The notes under the pieces were generated by a model. That model worked only from the letters and a program-made list of their open reading frames with translations, made no database searches and had not been told where the DNA came from. A stretch of 64,000 bases of DNA from Aristolochia californica. Its lineage: Eukaryota > Streptophyta > Magnoliopsida > Piperales > Aristolochiaceae. A program made the translations under genes and the position numbers. The stretch covers positions 23,838,908 through 23,902,907 of the forward strand of contig JARWKL010000002.1 of the NCBI GenBank assembly GCA_029961685.1, read 5' to 3'. Positions 10,101-24,800 of this stretch are shown in pieces. Every line of letters starts with the position of its first letter. Position 1 is the first letter of the stretch.

Positions 10101-13100
10101 ATTTGATTTTTTCTACTCCTTGAAATTTTTTGGATCATTTTGTTATACCTTTTATCTTCTTTGTTTAAGAGAAAAATGGGAGAGTGAAAACTCAAGTTTG
10201 GATCTGAAAACAAATTTTGAACATCCAAAATGGGAATGTACAAATACTGAGAGAGATAGTTCCAAAGAGTATCTGTGATTTTTAAGCATAGGCAAAGAGT
10301 GGGTTGTTTGGCTCGGGTAAATATCCAACCACTTGAAAATTTGATTTTTTCTACTCCCTGAAATTTTTGAATCACTATGTCCACTTGCATCCTCAACATG
10401 TTTCTGGCATGCATATCCACCACATTTAAAGCATGTTAGGATCAGTTAGAAGCCCCTTTCCTATAAAATTCCACCAAGCTTATTATTAGGGGTTGTACTT
10501 CTGGAATTTCTCAAACATGGATAACAAAACTTTGGAGTTTATTTTTAGTGCGTGAAATAATTTTCAATTTTTTTTGCATACATGAACTCTAAAATTTTCA
10601 TTTTGCTATGCCTTATATTTTTTTATTTACAAGAAAAATGGGAGAGTGAAAACTCAAGTTGGGATCTGAAAAAAAATTTGAACATCTAAAATGGAAATGC
10701 ACAAACGCTGAGAGAGACAGTTCTAAAAGGTATGTGTGATTTTTAAGGATAGACAAAAAGTGGGTTGTTTGGCTCTGGTAAATATCCAACCACATGAGAA
10801 TTTGATTTTTTCTACTCCTTGAAATTTTTGGATCACTAGGTCCACTTGCATCCTCAACATGTTTCTGGTATGCATATCTACCACATTTAAAGCATGTCAG
10901 GATCAGTTAGAAGTCCCTTTCCTATAAAATTCCACCAAGCTTATTATTAGGGGTTGTACTAGAAGAATTTCCCAAACAAGGATAACAAAACCATGGCGTT
11001 AATTTTTAGTGCGTGAAATAACTTTCAAATTTTTTTGCACACATGAACTCTAATATATTCATTTTGTTATGCCTTATATCTTTTTTATTTATGAGAAAAA
11101 TGGGAGAGTGAAAGCTCATGTTTGTATCTGAAAAGAAATTGTGAATATCCAAAATGGAAATGCACAAATGCTGAGAGAGATAGTTCCAAAAAGTATCTGT
11201 GATTTTTAAGGATAGGCAAAAAGTGGGTTGTTTGGCTCTGGTAAATATCCAACCACTTGAGAATTTGATTTTTTCTACTCGTTGAAATTTTTGGATCACT
11301 AGGTCCACTTGCATCCTCAACATGTTTCTGGTATGCATATCCACCACATTTAAAGCATGGTAGGATCAATTAGAAGTCCCTTTCCTATAAAATTCCACGA
11401 AGCTTATTATTAGGGGTAGTACTAGTGGAATTTCCCAAACAAGGATAACAAAACCTTGAAGTTCATTTTTAGTGCGTGTAATAATTTTTCAAATTTTTTT
11501 GCATACATGAACTCTAAAATTTCATTTTTTTTTGCCTTATATCTTTATTTTTTACCACAAATTAGGGAGAGTGAAAACTCATGTTTGTATCTGAAAAGAA
11601 ATTGTGAATATCCAAAATGGAAATGCACAAATGCTGAGAAAGATAGTTCGAAAAAGTATCTGTGATTTTTCAGGATAGGCAAAAAGTGGGTTGTTTGGCT
11701 CTGGTAAATATCCAACCACTTCAGAATTTGATTTTTTCTACTCCTTGAAATTTTTGGATCACTAGGTCCACTTGCATCCTCAACATGTTCCTGGCATGCA
11801 CATCCACCACATATAAAGCATGTTAGGATCAATTAGAAGTCCCTTTCCTATAAAATTCCACCAATCATTTTATTAGGGGTTGTACTAGTGGAATTTCCCT
11901 TTTATTAGGGGTTGTACTAGTGGAATTTCCCAAACATGGACAACAAAACCTTGGAGTTCATTTTTAGAGCGAGAAATAATTTTTGAAATTTCTTATACTT
12001 GAATTCTAAATTTTTCATTTTTTTATGCCTTATATCTTTTTTGTTTACGAGAAAAATGGGAGAGTGAAAACTGAAGTTTGGATCTGAAAACAAATTTTGA
12101 ACATCCAAAATGGTAAAGCACAAATGTTGAGAGAGATAGTTCCAAAAAAGTATCTGTGATTTTTAAGGATAGGCAAATAATGGGTTGCTTGGCTCTGGTA
12201 AATATCCAACCACTTGAGAATTTGATTTTTCTACTCCTTGAAATTTTTGGATCACTAGGTCCACTTGCATCCTCAAAATGTTTCTGGCATGCATATCCAC
12301 GACATTTAAAGCATGTTAGGATCAGTTAGAAGTCCCTTACCTATAAAATTCCACCAAGCTTATTAGTAGGGGTTGTACTAGTGGAATTTTGCAAACATGG
12401 ATACCAAAACCTTGGAGTACGTTTTTAGTGCGTGAAATAATTTTTGAATTTGTTTGCATACATGAACTCTAAAATTTTAATTTTGTTATGCCTTATAACT
12501 TTTTTGTTTACAAGAAAAATGGGACAGTGAAAACTCAAGTTGGGATCTGAAAAAAAATTTGAACATCTAAAATGGAAATGCACAAACACTGAGAGAGATA
12601 GTTCTAAAAAGTATCTGTGATTTTTAAGGATAGACAAAAAATGGGTTGTTTAGCTCTAGTAAATATCCAACCACTTGAGATTTTGATTTTTTCTACTCCT
12701 TGAAATTTTTGGATCACTAGGTCCACTTGCAACGTGAACATGTTTCTGGCATGCATATCTACCACATTTAAAGCATGTTAGGATCAGCTAGAAGTCCCTT
12801 TCCTATAAAATTCCACCAAGCTTATTATTAGGGGTTGTTCTAGTAGAATTTCCCAAACATGGATAACAAAACCATGGAGTTCATTTTTAGTGCGTGAAAT
12901 AATTTTCACAGTTTTTTTGCATACATGAACTCTAAAATTTTCATTTGGTTTATGGCACTATATTTTTTTTTTTACAAGAAAAATGGGAGAGTGAAAACTC
13001 AAGTTCGGATCTGAAAACAAATTTTGAATATCCAAAATGGAAATGCACAAATGGTGAGAGAGATAGTTCCAAAATGTATCTGTGATTTTTAAGGATAGAC

Positions 13101-14393
13101 AAGAAGTGGGTTCTTTGGCTCTGGTAAATATCCAAGCACTGGAGAATTTGATTTTTTCTACTTGAAATTTTTGGATCAGTAGGTCCACTTGCATCCTCAA
13201 CATGTTTCTGGCATGCATATCCACCACATTTAAAGCATGTTAGGATCAGTTAGAAGTCCCTTTCCTATAAAATTCCACCAAGCTTATTATTTGGGGTTGA
13301 CCTAGAGGAAGTTCCCAAACATGGATAACAAAACCTTGGAGTTCATTTTTAGTGCGTGAAATATTTTTCAAATTATTTCGCATATATGAACTCTGAAATT
13401 TTCATTATGTTATGCCTGATATCTTTTTTGTTTACGAGAAAAATGGGAGAGTGAAAACTCAAGTTTGGATCTGAAAACAAATTTTGAACATCCAAAATGG
13501 AAATGCACTAATGCTGAGAGAGATAATTCCAAAATTAACAGTGATTTTTTAGGATAGGCAAAAAGTGAGTTGTTTGGCTCTGGTAAATATCCAACCACTA
13601 GAGAATTTGATTATTTCTACTCCGTGAAATTTTTGGATCATTAGGTCCACTTGCTTCCTCAACTTGTTTCTGGCATGCATATCCACCACACTTAAAGCAT
13701 GTTAGGATCGGTTAGAACTCCCTTTCCTATAAAATTCCACCAAGCTTATTATTACGGGTTGCACTAGTGGAATTTCCCAAACATGGATAACAAAACCTTG
13801 GAGTTAATTATTAGCGCGTGAAATAATTTTCAAATTTTTTTGCATACATAAAATCTAAATTTTTCATTTTATTATGCCTTATATCTTTTTTGTTTACGAG
13901 AAAAATGGGAGAGTGAAAACTCAAGTTTTGATCTGAAAACAAATTTTTAACATCCAAAATGGGAAAGCACAAATGTTGAGAGAGATAGTTCCAAAAAGTA
14001 TCTGTGATTTTTAAGGATAGGCAAACAGTGGGTTGCTTGGCTCTAGTAAATATCCAACCACTTGAGAATTTGATTTTTTCTACTCCTTGAAATTTTAGGA
14101 TCACTAGGTCCACTTGCATCTTCAACATGTTTCTGGCATGCATATCCACCACATTTAAAGCATGTTAGGACCTGTTAGAAGTCCCTTTCCTATAAAATTC
14201 CACCAAGCTTATTATTAGGGGTTGTACTAGTGGAATTTCCCAAACAAGGATAAAAAAACCTTGGAGTTCATTTTTAGAGCGTGAAATAATTTTCAAATAT
14301 TTTTTCATACATGAACTCTAAAATTTTCATTTTTATACCTTATATCTTTTTTGTTTTAGGAGAAAAATGGGAGAGTGAAAACTCAAGTTTGGA
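7198..14393. repeat. HOR copy 2 (16 units, complete)
   Basis: Full 7,196-bp copy, in register with copy 1 throughout, with only scattered single-base differences. It carries the variants 'ccgccac' and 'cccgaac' in its first unit and 'tttttatggatagg' near 8661. Those are shared with copy 3, which makes copies 2 and 3 closest to each other in this part. Confidence 0.97.
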
Positions 14394-17300
14394 TCTGAAA
14401 AAAATATCTAACATCCAAAATGGGAATGTACAAATGCTGAGAAAGATAGTTCCAAAAAGTATATGTGATTTTTAAGGATAGGCAAAAAGTGGGTTGTTTG
14501 GCTCTTGTAAATATCCTACCACTTGAGAATTTGATTTTTTCTACTCCTTGAAATTTTTGAATCACTAGGTCCACTTGCATCCTCAACATGTTTCTGGCAT
14601 GCATAACCGCCACATTTAAAGCATGTTAGGATCAGTTAGAATTCCCTTTCCTATAAAATTCCACCGAGTTTATTATTAGGTGTTGTACTACTGAAATTTC
14701 CCGAACATGGATAACAAAACTTTGGATTTCATTTTTTGTGCCTGATATAATTTTCAATTTTTTTTGCATAAATGAACTCTAAAATTTTGATTTTGTTATG
14801 CCTTATATCTTTTTTGTTTATGAGAAAAATGGAGAGTGAAAACACAAGTTTTGATCTAAAAACAAATTTTAACATCCAAAATGCAAATGCACAAATACTG
14901 AGAGAGATCGTTGCAAAAAGTATCTGTGATTTTTAAGGATAGGCAAAAAAAGTGGGTTGTTTGGCTCAGGTAAATATCCAATCACTTGAGAATTTGATTT
15001 TTTCTACACCTTGAAATTTTTGGATCACTTCGTCCACTTGCATCCTCAACAAGTTTCTTGCATGCATATCCACAACATTTAAAGCATGTTTGGATCAGTT
15101 AGAAGTCCCTTTCCTATAAAATTCCACCAAGCTTATTAGTAGTGGTTGTACAAGTGGAATTTCCCAAACATGGATAACAAAACCTTGGAGTTCATTTTTA
15201 GTGCGTGAAATAATTTTCAAATTTGTTTGCATACATGAACTCTAAAATTTTAATTTTGTTATGCCTTGTATCTTTTTTGTTTACAAGAAAAATGGGAGAG
15301 TGAAAACTCAAGTTTTGATCTGAAAAAAAATTTGAACATCTAAAATGCAAATGCACAAATGCTGAGAGAGATAGTTCTAAAAAGTATCTGTGATTTTTAA
15401 GGATAGGCAAAAAGTGGGTTGTTTGGCTCTGGTAAATATCCAACCACTTGAGATTTTGATTTTTTCTACTCGAAATTTTTGGATCACTAGGTCCACTTGC
15501 ATCCTCAACATGTTTCTGTCATGCATATCCACCACATTTAAAGCATGTCAGGATCAGTTAGAAGTCCTTTTCCTATAAAATTCCACCAAGCTTATTATTA
15601 GGGGTTGAACTAGTGGAATTTACAAAACAAGGATAACAAAACCATGGAGTTCATTTTTAGTGCGTGATATAACTTTCAATTTTTTTTGCATACATGAACT
15701 CTAATATTTTCATTTTGTTATGCCTTATATCTTTTTTGTTTATGAGAAAAAAGGGAGAGTGAAAAATCAAGTTTGGATCTGAAAAGAAATTTTGAAGATC
15801 CAAAATGGTAATGCACAAATGCTGAGAGAGATAGTTCCAAAAAGTATCTGTGATTTTTATGGATAGGCAAAAAGTGGGTTGTTTGGCTCTGGTAAATATC
15901 CAACCACTTGAGAATTTGATTTTTTCTACTCCTTGAAATTTTGGGATCACTATGTCCACTTGCATCCTCAACGTGTTCCTGGCATACAGATCCACCACAT
16001 TTAAAGCATGTTAGGATAAATTAGAAGTCCCTTCCCTATAAAATTCTACCAAGCTTTTTATTAGGTGTTGTACTAGTGGAATTTCCCAAACAAGGAAAAC
16101 AAAACCTTGGAGTTCATTTTTAGAGCGAGAAATAATTTTTGAATTTTTGTACATACTTGAACTCTAAAATTTTCATTTTTTTATGCCGTATATCTTTTTT
16201 GTTTACGAGAAAAATGGGAGAGTGAAAACTCAAGTTTGGATCTGAAACAAATTTTGAACATCCAAAATGGGAATCTACAAATGCTGAGAGAGATAGTTCC
16301 AAAAAGTATCTGTGATTTTTAAGGATAGGCAAAAAGTGGGTTGTTTGGCTCTTGTCAATAACCAACCACTTGAGAATTTGATTTTTTCTACTCCTTGAAA
16401 TTTTGGATCACTAGGTCCACTTGCATCCTCAACATGTTTCTGGCATGCATATCCACCACATTTAAAGCATGTTAGGATCAGTTAGAAGTCCCTTTCCTAT
16501 AAAATTCCACCAAGCTTATTATTAGGGGTTGTACTAGTGGAATTTCCCAAACATGGATAACAAAACCTTGGAGTTCATTTTTAGTGCGTGATATAATTTT
16601 CAAAGTTTTTTTGCATACATGAACTCTAAAATTTTCATTTGGTTTATGCTACTATCTTTTTTTTATGAGAAAAATGGGAGAGTGAAAACTCAAGTTTGGA
16701 TCTGAAAACAAATTTTGAACATCCAAAATGGAAATGCACAAATGGTGAGAGAGAGAGTTCCAAAATGTATCTGTGTTTTTTAAGGATAGACAAGAAGTGG
16801 GTTGTTTGGCTCTGGTAAATATCAGCGCACTAGAGAATTTGATTTTTTCTACTCGAAATTTTTGGATCACTAGGTCCACTTGCATCTTCAACTTGTTTCT
16901 GGCTTGCATATCCACCACATTTAAAGCATGTTAGGATCAGTTAGAAGTCCCTTTCCTATAAAATTCCACCAATCTTATTATTAGGGGTTGTACTAGTGGA
17001 ATTTTCCTAACATGGATAACTAAACCTTGGAGTTAATTTTTAGTGCGTGAAATAATTTTAAATTTTTTTTGCATAAGTGAAATCTAAAATTTTCATTTTA
17101 TTATGCCTTATCTCTTTTTTGTTGACGAGAAAAATGGGAGAGTGAAAACTCAAGTTTGGATCTGAAAACAAATTTTGAACATCCAAAATGGGAATACACA
17201 AATCCTGTGAGAGATAGTTCCAAAAAGTATCAGTGATTTTTATGGATAGGCAAATAGTGGGTTGCTTGGCTCTAGTAAATATCCAACCACTTGAGAATTT

Positions 17301-20300
17301 GATTTTTTCTACTCCTTGAAATTTTTTGGATCATTTTGTTATACCTTTTATCTTCTTTGTTTAAGAGAAAAATGGGAGAGTGAAAACTCAAGTTTGGATC
17401 TGAAAACAAATTTTGAACATCCAAAATGGGAATGTACAAATACTGAGAGAGATAGTTCCAAAGAGTATCTGTGATTTTTAAGCATAGGCAAAGAGTGGGT
17501 TGTTTGGCTCGGGTAAATATCCAACCACTTGAAAATTTGATTTTTTCTACTCCCTGAAATTTTTGAATCACTATGTCCACTTGCATCCTCAACATGTTTC
17601 TGGCATGCATATCCACCACATTTAAAGCATGTTAGGATCAGTTAGAAGCCCCTTTCCTATAAAATTCCACCAAGCTTATTATTAGGGGTTGTACTTCTGG
17701 AATTTCTCAAACATGGATAACAAAACTTTGGAGTTTATTTTTAGTGCGTGAAATAATTTTCAATTTTTTTTGCATACATGAACTCTAAAATTTTCATTTT
17801 GCTATGCCTTATATTTTTTTATTTACAAGAAAAATGGGAGAGTGAAAACTCAAGTTGGGATCTGAAAAAAAATTTGAACATCTAAAATGGAAATGCACAA
17901 ACGCTGAGAGAGACAGTTCTAAAAGGTATGTGTGATTTTTAAGGATAGACAAAAAGTGGGTTGTTTGGCTCTGGTAAATATCCAACCACATGAGAATTTG
18001 ATTTTTTCTACTCCTTGAAATTTTTGGATCACTAGGTCCACTTGCATCCTCAACATGTTTCTGGTATGCATATCTACCACATTTAAAGCATGTCAGGATC
18101 AGTTAGAAGTCCCTTTCCTATAAAATTCCACCAAGCTTATTATTAGGGGTTGTACTAGAAGAATTTCCCAAACAAGGATAACAAAACCATGGCGTTAATT
18201 TTTAGTGCGTGAAATAACTTTCAAATTTTTTTGCACACATGAACTCTAATATATTCATTTTGTTATGCCTTATATCTTTTTTATTTATGAGAAAAATGGG
18301 AGAGTGAAAGCTCATGTTTGTATCTGAAAAGAAATTGTGAATATCCAAAATGGAAATGCACAAATGCTGAGAGAGATAGTTCCAAAAAGTATCTGTGATT
18401 TTTAAGGATAGGCAAAAAGTGGGTTGTTTGGCTCTGGTAAATATCCAACCACTTGAGAATTTGATTTTTTCTACTCGTTGAAATTTTTGGATCACTAGGT
18501 CCACTTGCATCCTCAACATGTTTCTGGTATGCATATCCACCACATTTAAAGCATGGTAGGATCAATTAGAAGTCCCTTTCCTATAAAATTCCACGAAGCT
18601 TATTATTAGGGGTAGTACTAGTGGAATTTCCCAAACAAGGATAACAAAACCTTGAAGTTCATTTTTAGTGCGTGTAATAATTTTTCAAATTTTTTTGCAT
18701 ACATGAACTCTAAAATTTCATTTTTTTTTGCCTTATATCTTTATTTTTTACCACAAATTAGGGAGAGTGAAAACTCATGTTTGTATCTGAAAAGAAATTG
18801 TGAATATCCAAAATGGAAATGCACAAATGCTGAGAAAGATAGTTCGAAAAAGTATCTGTGATTTTTCAGGATAGGCAAAAAGTGGGTTGTTTGGCTCTGG
18901 TAAATATCCAACCACTTCAGAATTTGATTTTTTCTACTCCTTGAAATTTTTGGATCACTAGGTCCACTTGCATCCTCAACATGTTCCTGGCATGCACATC
19001 CACCACATATAAAGCATGTTAGGATCAATTAGAAGTCCCTTTCCTATAAAATTCCACCAATCATTTTATTAGGGGTTGTACTAGTGGAATTTCCCTTTTA
19101 TTAGGGGTTGTACTAGTGGAATTTCCCAAACATGGACAACAAAACCTTGGAGTTCATTTTTAGAGCGAGAAATAATTTTTGAAATTTCTTATACTTGAAT
19201 TCTAAATTTTTCATTTTTTTATGCCTTATATCTTTTTTGTTTACGAGAAAAATGGGAGAGTGAAAACTGAAGTTTGGATCTGAAAACAAATTTTGAACAT
19301 CCAAAATGGTAAAGCACAAATGTTGAGAGAGATAGTTCCAAAAAAGTATCTGTGATTTTTAAGGATAGGCAAATAATGGGTTGCTTGGCTCTGGTAAATA
19401 TCCAACCACTTGAGAATTTGATTTTTCTACTCCTTGAAATTTTTGGATCACTAGGTCCACTTGCATCCTCAAAATGTTTCTGGCATGCATATCCACGACA
19501 TTTAAAGCATGTTAGGATCAGTTAGAAGTCCCTTACCTATAAAATTCCACCAAGCTTATTAGTAGGGGTTGTACTAGTGGAATTTTGCAAACATGGATAC
19601 CAAAACCTTGGAGTACATTTTTAGTGCGTGAAATAATTTTTGAATTTGTTTGCATACATGAACTCTAAAAGTTTAATTTTGTTATGCCTTATAACTTTTT
19701 TGTTTACAAGAAAAATGGGACAGTGAAAACTCAAGTTGGGATCTGAAAAAAAATTTGAACATCTAAAATGGAAATGCACAAACGCTGAGAGAGATAGTTC
19801 TAAAAAGTATCTGTGATTTTTAAGGATAGACAAAAAATGGGTTGTTTAGCTCTAGTAAATATCCAACCACTTGAGAATTTGATTTTTTCTACTCCTTGAA
19901 ATTTTTGGATCACTAGGTCCACTTGCAACGTCAACATGTTTCTGGCATGCATATCTACCACATTTAAAGCATGTTAGGATCAGCTAGAAGTCCCTTTCCT
20001 ATAAAATTCCACCAAGCTTATTATTAGGGGTTGTTCTAGTAGAATTTCCCAAACATGGATAACAAAACCATGGAGTTCATTTTTAGTGCGTGAAATAATT
20101 TTCACAGTTTTTTTGCATACATGAACTCTAAAATTTTCATTTGGTTTATGGCACTATATTTTTTTTTTACAAGAAAAATGGGAGAGTGAAAACTCAAGTT
20201 CGGATCTGAAAACAAATTTTGAATATCCAAAATGGAAATGCACAAATGGTGAGAGAGATAGTTCCAAAATGTATCTGTGATTTTTAAGGATAGACAAGAA

Positions 20301-21825
20301 GTGGGTTCTTTGGCTCTGGTAAATATCCAAGCACTGGAGAATTTGATTTTTTCTACTTGAAATTTTTGGATCAGTAGGTCCACTTGCATCCTCAACATGT
20401 TTCTGGCATGCATATCCACCACATTTAAAGCATGTTAGGATCAGTTAGAAGTCCCTTTCCTATAAAATTCCACCAAGCTTATTATTTGGGGTTGACCTAG
20501 AGGAAGTTCCCAAACATGGATAACAAAACCTTGGAGTTCATTTTTAGTGCGTGAAATATTTTTCAAATTATTTCGCATATATGAACTCTGAAATTTTCAT
20601 TATGTTATGCCTGATATCTTTTTTGTTTACGAGAAAAATGGGAGAGTGAAAACTCAAGTTTGGATCTGAAAACAAATTTTGAACATCCAAAATGGAAATG
20701 CACTAATGCTGAGAGAGATAATTCCAAAATTAACAGTGATTTTTTAGGATAGGCAAAAAGTGAGTTGTTTGGCTCTGGTAAATATCCAACCACTAGAGAA
20801 TTTGATTATTTCTACTCCGTGAAATTTTTGGATCATTAGGTCCACTTGCTTCCTCAACTTGTTTCTGGCATGCATATCCACCACACTTAAAGCATGTTAG
20901 GATCGGTTAGAACTCCCTTTCCTATAAAATTCCACCAAGCTTATTATTACGGGTTGTACTAGTGGAATTTCCCAAACATGGATAACAAAACCTTGGAGTT
21001 AATTATTAGCGCGTGAAATAATTTTCAAATTTTTTTGCATACATAAAATCTAAATTTTTCATTTTATTATGCCTTATATCTTTTTTGTTTACGAGAAAAA
21101 TGGGAGAGTGAAAACTCAAGTTTTGATCTGAAAACAAATTTTTAACATCCAAAATGGGAAAGCACAAATGTTGAGAGAGATAGTTCCAAAAAGTATCTGT
21201 GATTTTTAAGGATAGGCAAACAGTGGGTTGCTTGGCTCTAGTAAATATCCAACCACTTGAGAATTTGATTTTTTCTACTCCTTGAAATTTTAGGATCACT
21301 AGGTCCACTTGCATCTTCAACATGTTTCTGGCATGCATATCCACCACATTTAAAGCATGTTAGGACCTGTTAGAAGTCCCTTTCCTATAAAATTCCACCA
21401 AGCTTATTATTAGGGGTTGTACTAGTGGAATTTCCCAAACAAGGATAAATATCCAACCAGTGGGTTGCTTGGCTCTAGTAAATATCCAACCACTTGAGAA
21501 TTTGATTTTTTCTACTCCTTGAAATTTTAGGATCACTAGGTCCACTTGCATCTTCAACATGTTTCTGGCATGCATATCCACCACATTTAAAGCAAGTTAG
21601 GACCTGTTAGAAGTCCCTTTCCTATAAAATTCCACCAAGCTTATTATTAGGGGTTGTACTAGTGGAATTTCCCAAACAAGGATAAAAAAACCTTGGAGTT
21701 CATTTTTAGAGCGTGAAATAATTTTCAAATATTTTTTCATACATGAACTCTAAAATTTTCATTTTTATACCTTATATCTTTTTTGTTTTAGGAGAAAAAT
21801 GGGAGAGTGAAAACTCAAGTTTGGA
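14394..21825. repeat. HOR copy 3 (16 units plus 237-bp insertion)
   Basis: A 7,432-bp copy: the standard 7,196 bp plus a 237-bp insertion in U16 (see 21221-21684), less one base. The left part carries the copy-2 variants. The U12-U15 part instead carries variants shared with copy 5 ('gagtacattttt' near 19612, 'acgggttgtactag' near 20948). Confidence 0.97.
21221..21684. repeat. 237-bp tandem insertion in copy 3, U16
   Basis: The segment 21221-21447 ('cagtgggttgc' to 'aaggata') is repeated at 21458-21684. Ten further bases sit between the copies, so 'cagtggg' and 'aaggata' both recur at exactly +237. The join reads 'ggataaatatccaaccagtggg'. Its middle, 'taaatatccaacca' (21446-21459), is itself a copy of 21242-21255. 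The other copies continue from 'aaggata' straight into 'aaaaaacc' or 'acaaaacc'. Confidence 0.95.
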
Positions 21826-24800
21826 TCTGAAAAAAATATCTAACATCCAAAATGGGAATGTACAAATGCTGAGAAAGATAGTTCCAAAAAGTATATGTGA
21901 TTTTTAAGGATAGGCAAAAAGTGGGTTGTTTGGCTCTTGTAAATATCCTACCACTTGAGAATTTGATTTTTTCTACTCCTTGAAATTTTTGAATCACTAG
22001 GTCCACTTGCATCCTCAACATGTTTCTGGCATGCATAACCACCACATTTAAAGCATGTTAGGATCAGTTAGAATTCCCTTTCCTATAAAATTCCACCGAG
22101 CTTATTATTAGGGGTTGTACTACTGAAATTTCCCAAACATGGATAACAAAACTTTGGATTTCATTTTTTGTGCCTGATATAATTTTCAATTTTTTTTGCA
22201 TAAATGAACTCTAAAATTTTGATTTTGTTATGCCTTATATCTTTTTTGTTTATGAGAAAAATGGAGAGTGAAAACACAAGTTTTGATTTAAAAACAAATT
22301 TTAACATCCAAAATGCAAATGCACAAATACTGAGAGAGATCGTTGCAAAAAGTATCTGTGATTTTTAAGGATAGGCAAAAAAAGTGGGTTGTTTGGCTCA
22401 GGTAAATATCCAATCACTTGAGAATTTGATTTTTTCTACACCTTGAAATTTTTGGATCACTTCGTCCACTTGCATCCTCAACAAGTTTCTTGCATGCATA
22501 TCCACAACATTTAAAGCATGTTTGGATCAGTTAGAAGTCCCTTTCCTATAAAATTCCACCAAGCTTATTAGTAGTGGTTGTACAAGTGGAATTTCCCAAA
22601 TATGGATAACAAAACCTTGGAGTTCATTTTTAGTGCGTGAAATAATTTTCAAATTTGTTTGCATACATGAACTCTAAAATTTTAATTTTGTTATGCCTTG
22701 TATCTTTTTTGTTTACAAGAAAAATGGGAGAGTGAAAACTCAAGTTTTGATCTGAAAAAAAAATTTGAACATCTAAAATGCAAATGCACAAATGCTGAGA
22801 GAGATAGTTCTAAAAAGTATCTGTGATTTTTAAGGATAGGCAAAAAGTGGGTTGTTTGGCTCTGGTAAATATCCAACCACTTGAGATTTTGATTTTTTCT
22901 ACTCGAAATTTTTGGATCACTAGGTCCACTTGCATCCTCAACATGTTTCTGTCATGCATATCCACCACATTTAAAGCATGTCAGGATCAGTTAGAAGTCC
23001 TTTTCCTATAAAATTCCACCAAGCTTATTATTAGGGGTTGAACTAGTGGAATTTACAAAACAAGGATAACAAAACCATGGAGTTCATTTTTAGTGCGTGA
23101 TATAACTTTCAATTTTTTTTGCATACATGAACTCTAATATTTTCATTTTGTTATGCCTTATATCTTTTTTGTTTATGAGAAAAAAGGGAGAGTGAAAAAT
23201 CAAGTTTGGATCTGAACAGAAATTTTGAAGATCCAAAATGGTAATGCACAAATGCTGAGAGAGATAGTTCCAAAAAGTACCTGTGATTTTTAAGGATAGG
23301 CAAAAAGTGGGTTGTTTGGCTCTGGTAAATATCCAACCACTTGAGAATTTGATTTTTTCTACTCCTTGAAATTTTGGGATCACTATGTCCACTTGCATCC
23401 TCAACGTGTTCCTGGCATACAGATCCACCACATTTAAAGCATGTTAGGATAAATTAGAAGTCCCTTCCCTATAAAATTCTACCAAGCTTTTTATTAGGTG
23501 TTGTACTAGTGGAATTTCCCAAACAAGGAAAACAAAACCTTGGAGTTCATTTTTAGAGCGAGAAATAATTTTTGAATTTTTGTACATACTTGAACTCTAA
23601 AATTTTCATTTTTTTATGCCGTATATCTTTTTTGTTTACGAGAAAAATGGGAGAGTGAAAACTCAAGTTTGGATCTGAAACAAATTTTGAACATCCAAAA
23701 TGGGAATCTACAAATGCTGAGAGAGATAGTTCCAAAAAGTATCTGTGATTTTTAAGGATAGGCAAAAAGTGGGTTGTTTGGCTCTTGTCAATAACCAACC
23801 ACTTGAGAATTTGATTTTTTCTACTCCTTGAAATTTTGGATCACTAGGTCCACTTGCATCCTCAACATGTTTCTGGCATGCATATCCACCACATTTAAAG
23901 CATGTTAGGATCAGTTAGAAGTCCCTTTCCTATAAAATTCCACCAAGCTTATTATTAGGGGTTGTACTAGTGGAATTTCCCAAACATGGATAACAAAACC
24001 TTGGAGTTCATTTTTAGTGCGTGATATAATTTTCAAAGTTTTTTTGCATACATGAACTCCAAAATTTTCATTTGGTTTATGCTACTATCTTTTTTTTATG
24101 AGAAAAATGGGAGAGTGAAAACTCAAGTTTGGATCTGAAAACAAATTTTGAACATCCAAAATGGAAATGCACAAATGGTGAGAGAGAGAGTTCCAAAATG
24201 TATCTGTGTTTTTTAAGGATAGACAAGAAGTGGGTTGTTTGGCTCTGGTAAATATCAGCGCACTAGAGAATTTGATTTTTTCTACTCGAAATTTTTGGAT
24301 CACTAGGTCCACTTGCATCTTCAACTTGTTTCTGGCTTGCATATCCACCACATTTAAAGCATGTTAGGATCAGTTAGAAGTCCCTTTCCTATAAAATTCC
24401 ACCAATCTTATTATTAGGGGTTGTACTAGTGGAATTTTCCTAACATGGATAACTAAACCTTGGAGTTAATTTTTAGTGCGTGAAATAATTTTAAATTTTT
24501 TTTGCATAAGTGAAATCTAAAATTTTCATTTTATTATGCCTTATCTCTTTTTTGTTGACGAGAAAAATGGGAGAGTGAAAACTCAAGTTTGGATCTGAAA
24601 ACAAATTTTGAACATCCAAAATGGGAATACACAAATCCTGTGAGAGATAGTCCCAAAAAGTATCAGTGATTTTTATGGATAGGCAAATAGTGGGTTGCTT
24701 GGCTCTAGTAAATATCCAACCACTTGAGAATTTGATTTTTTCTACTCCTTGAAATTTTTTGGATCATTTTGTTATACCTTTTATCTTCTTTGTTTAAGAG

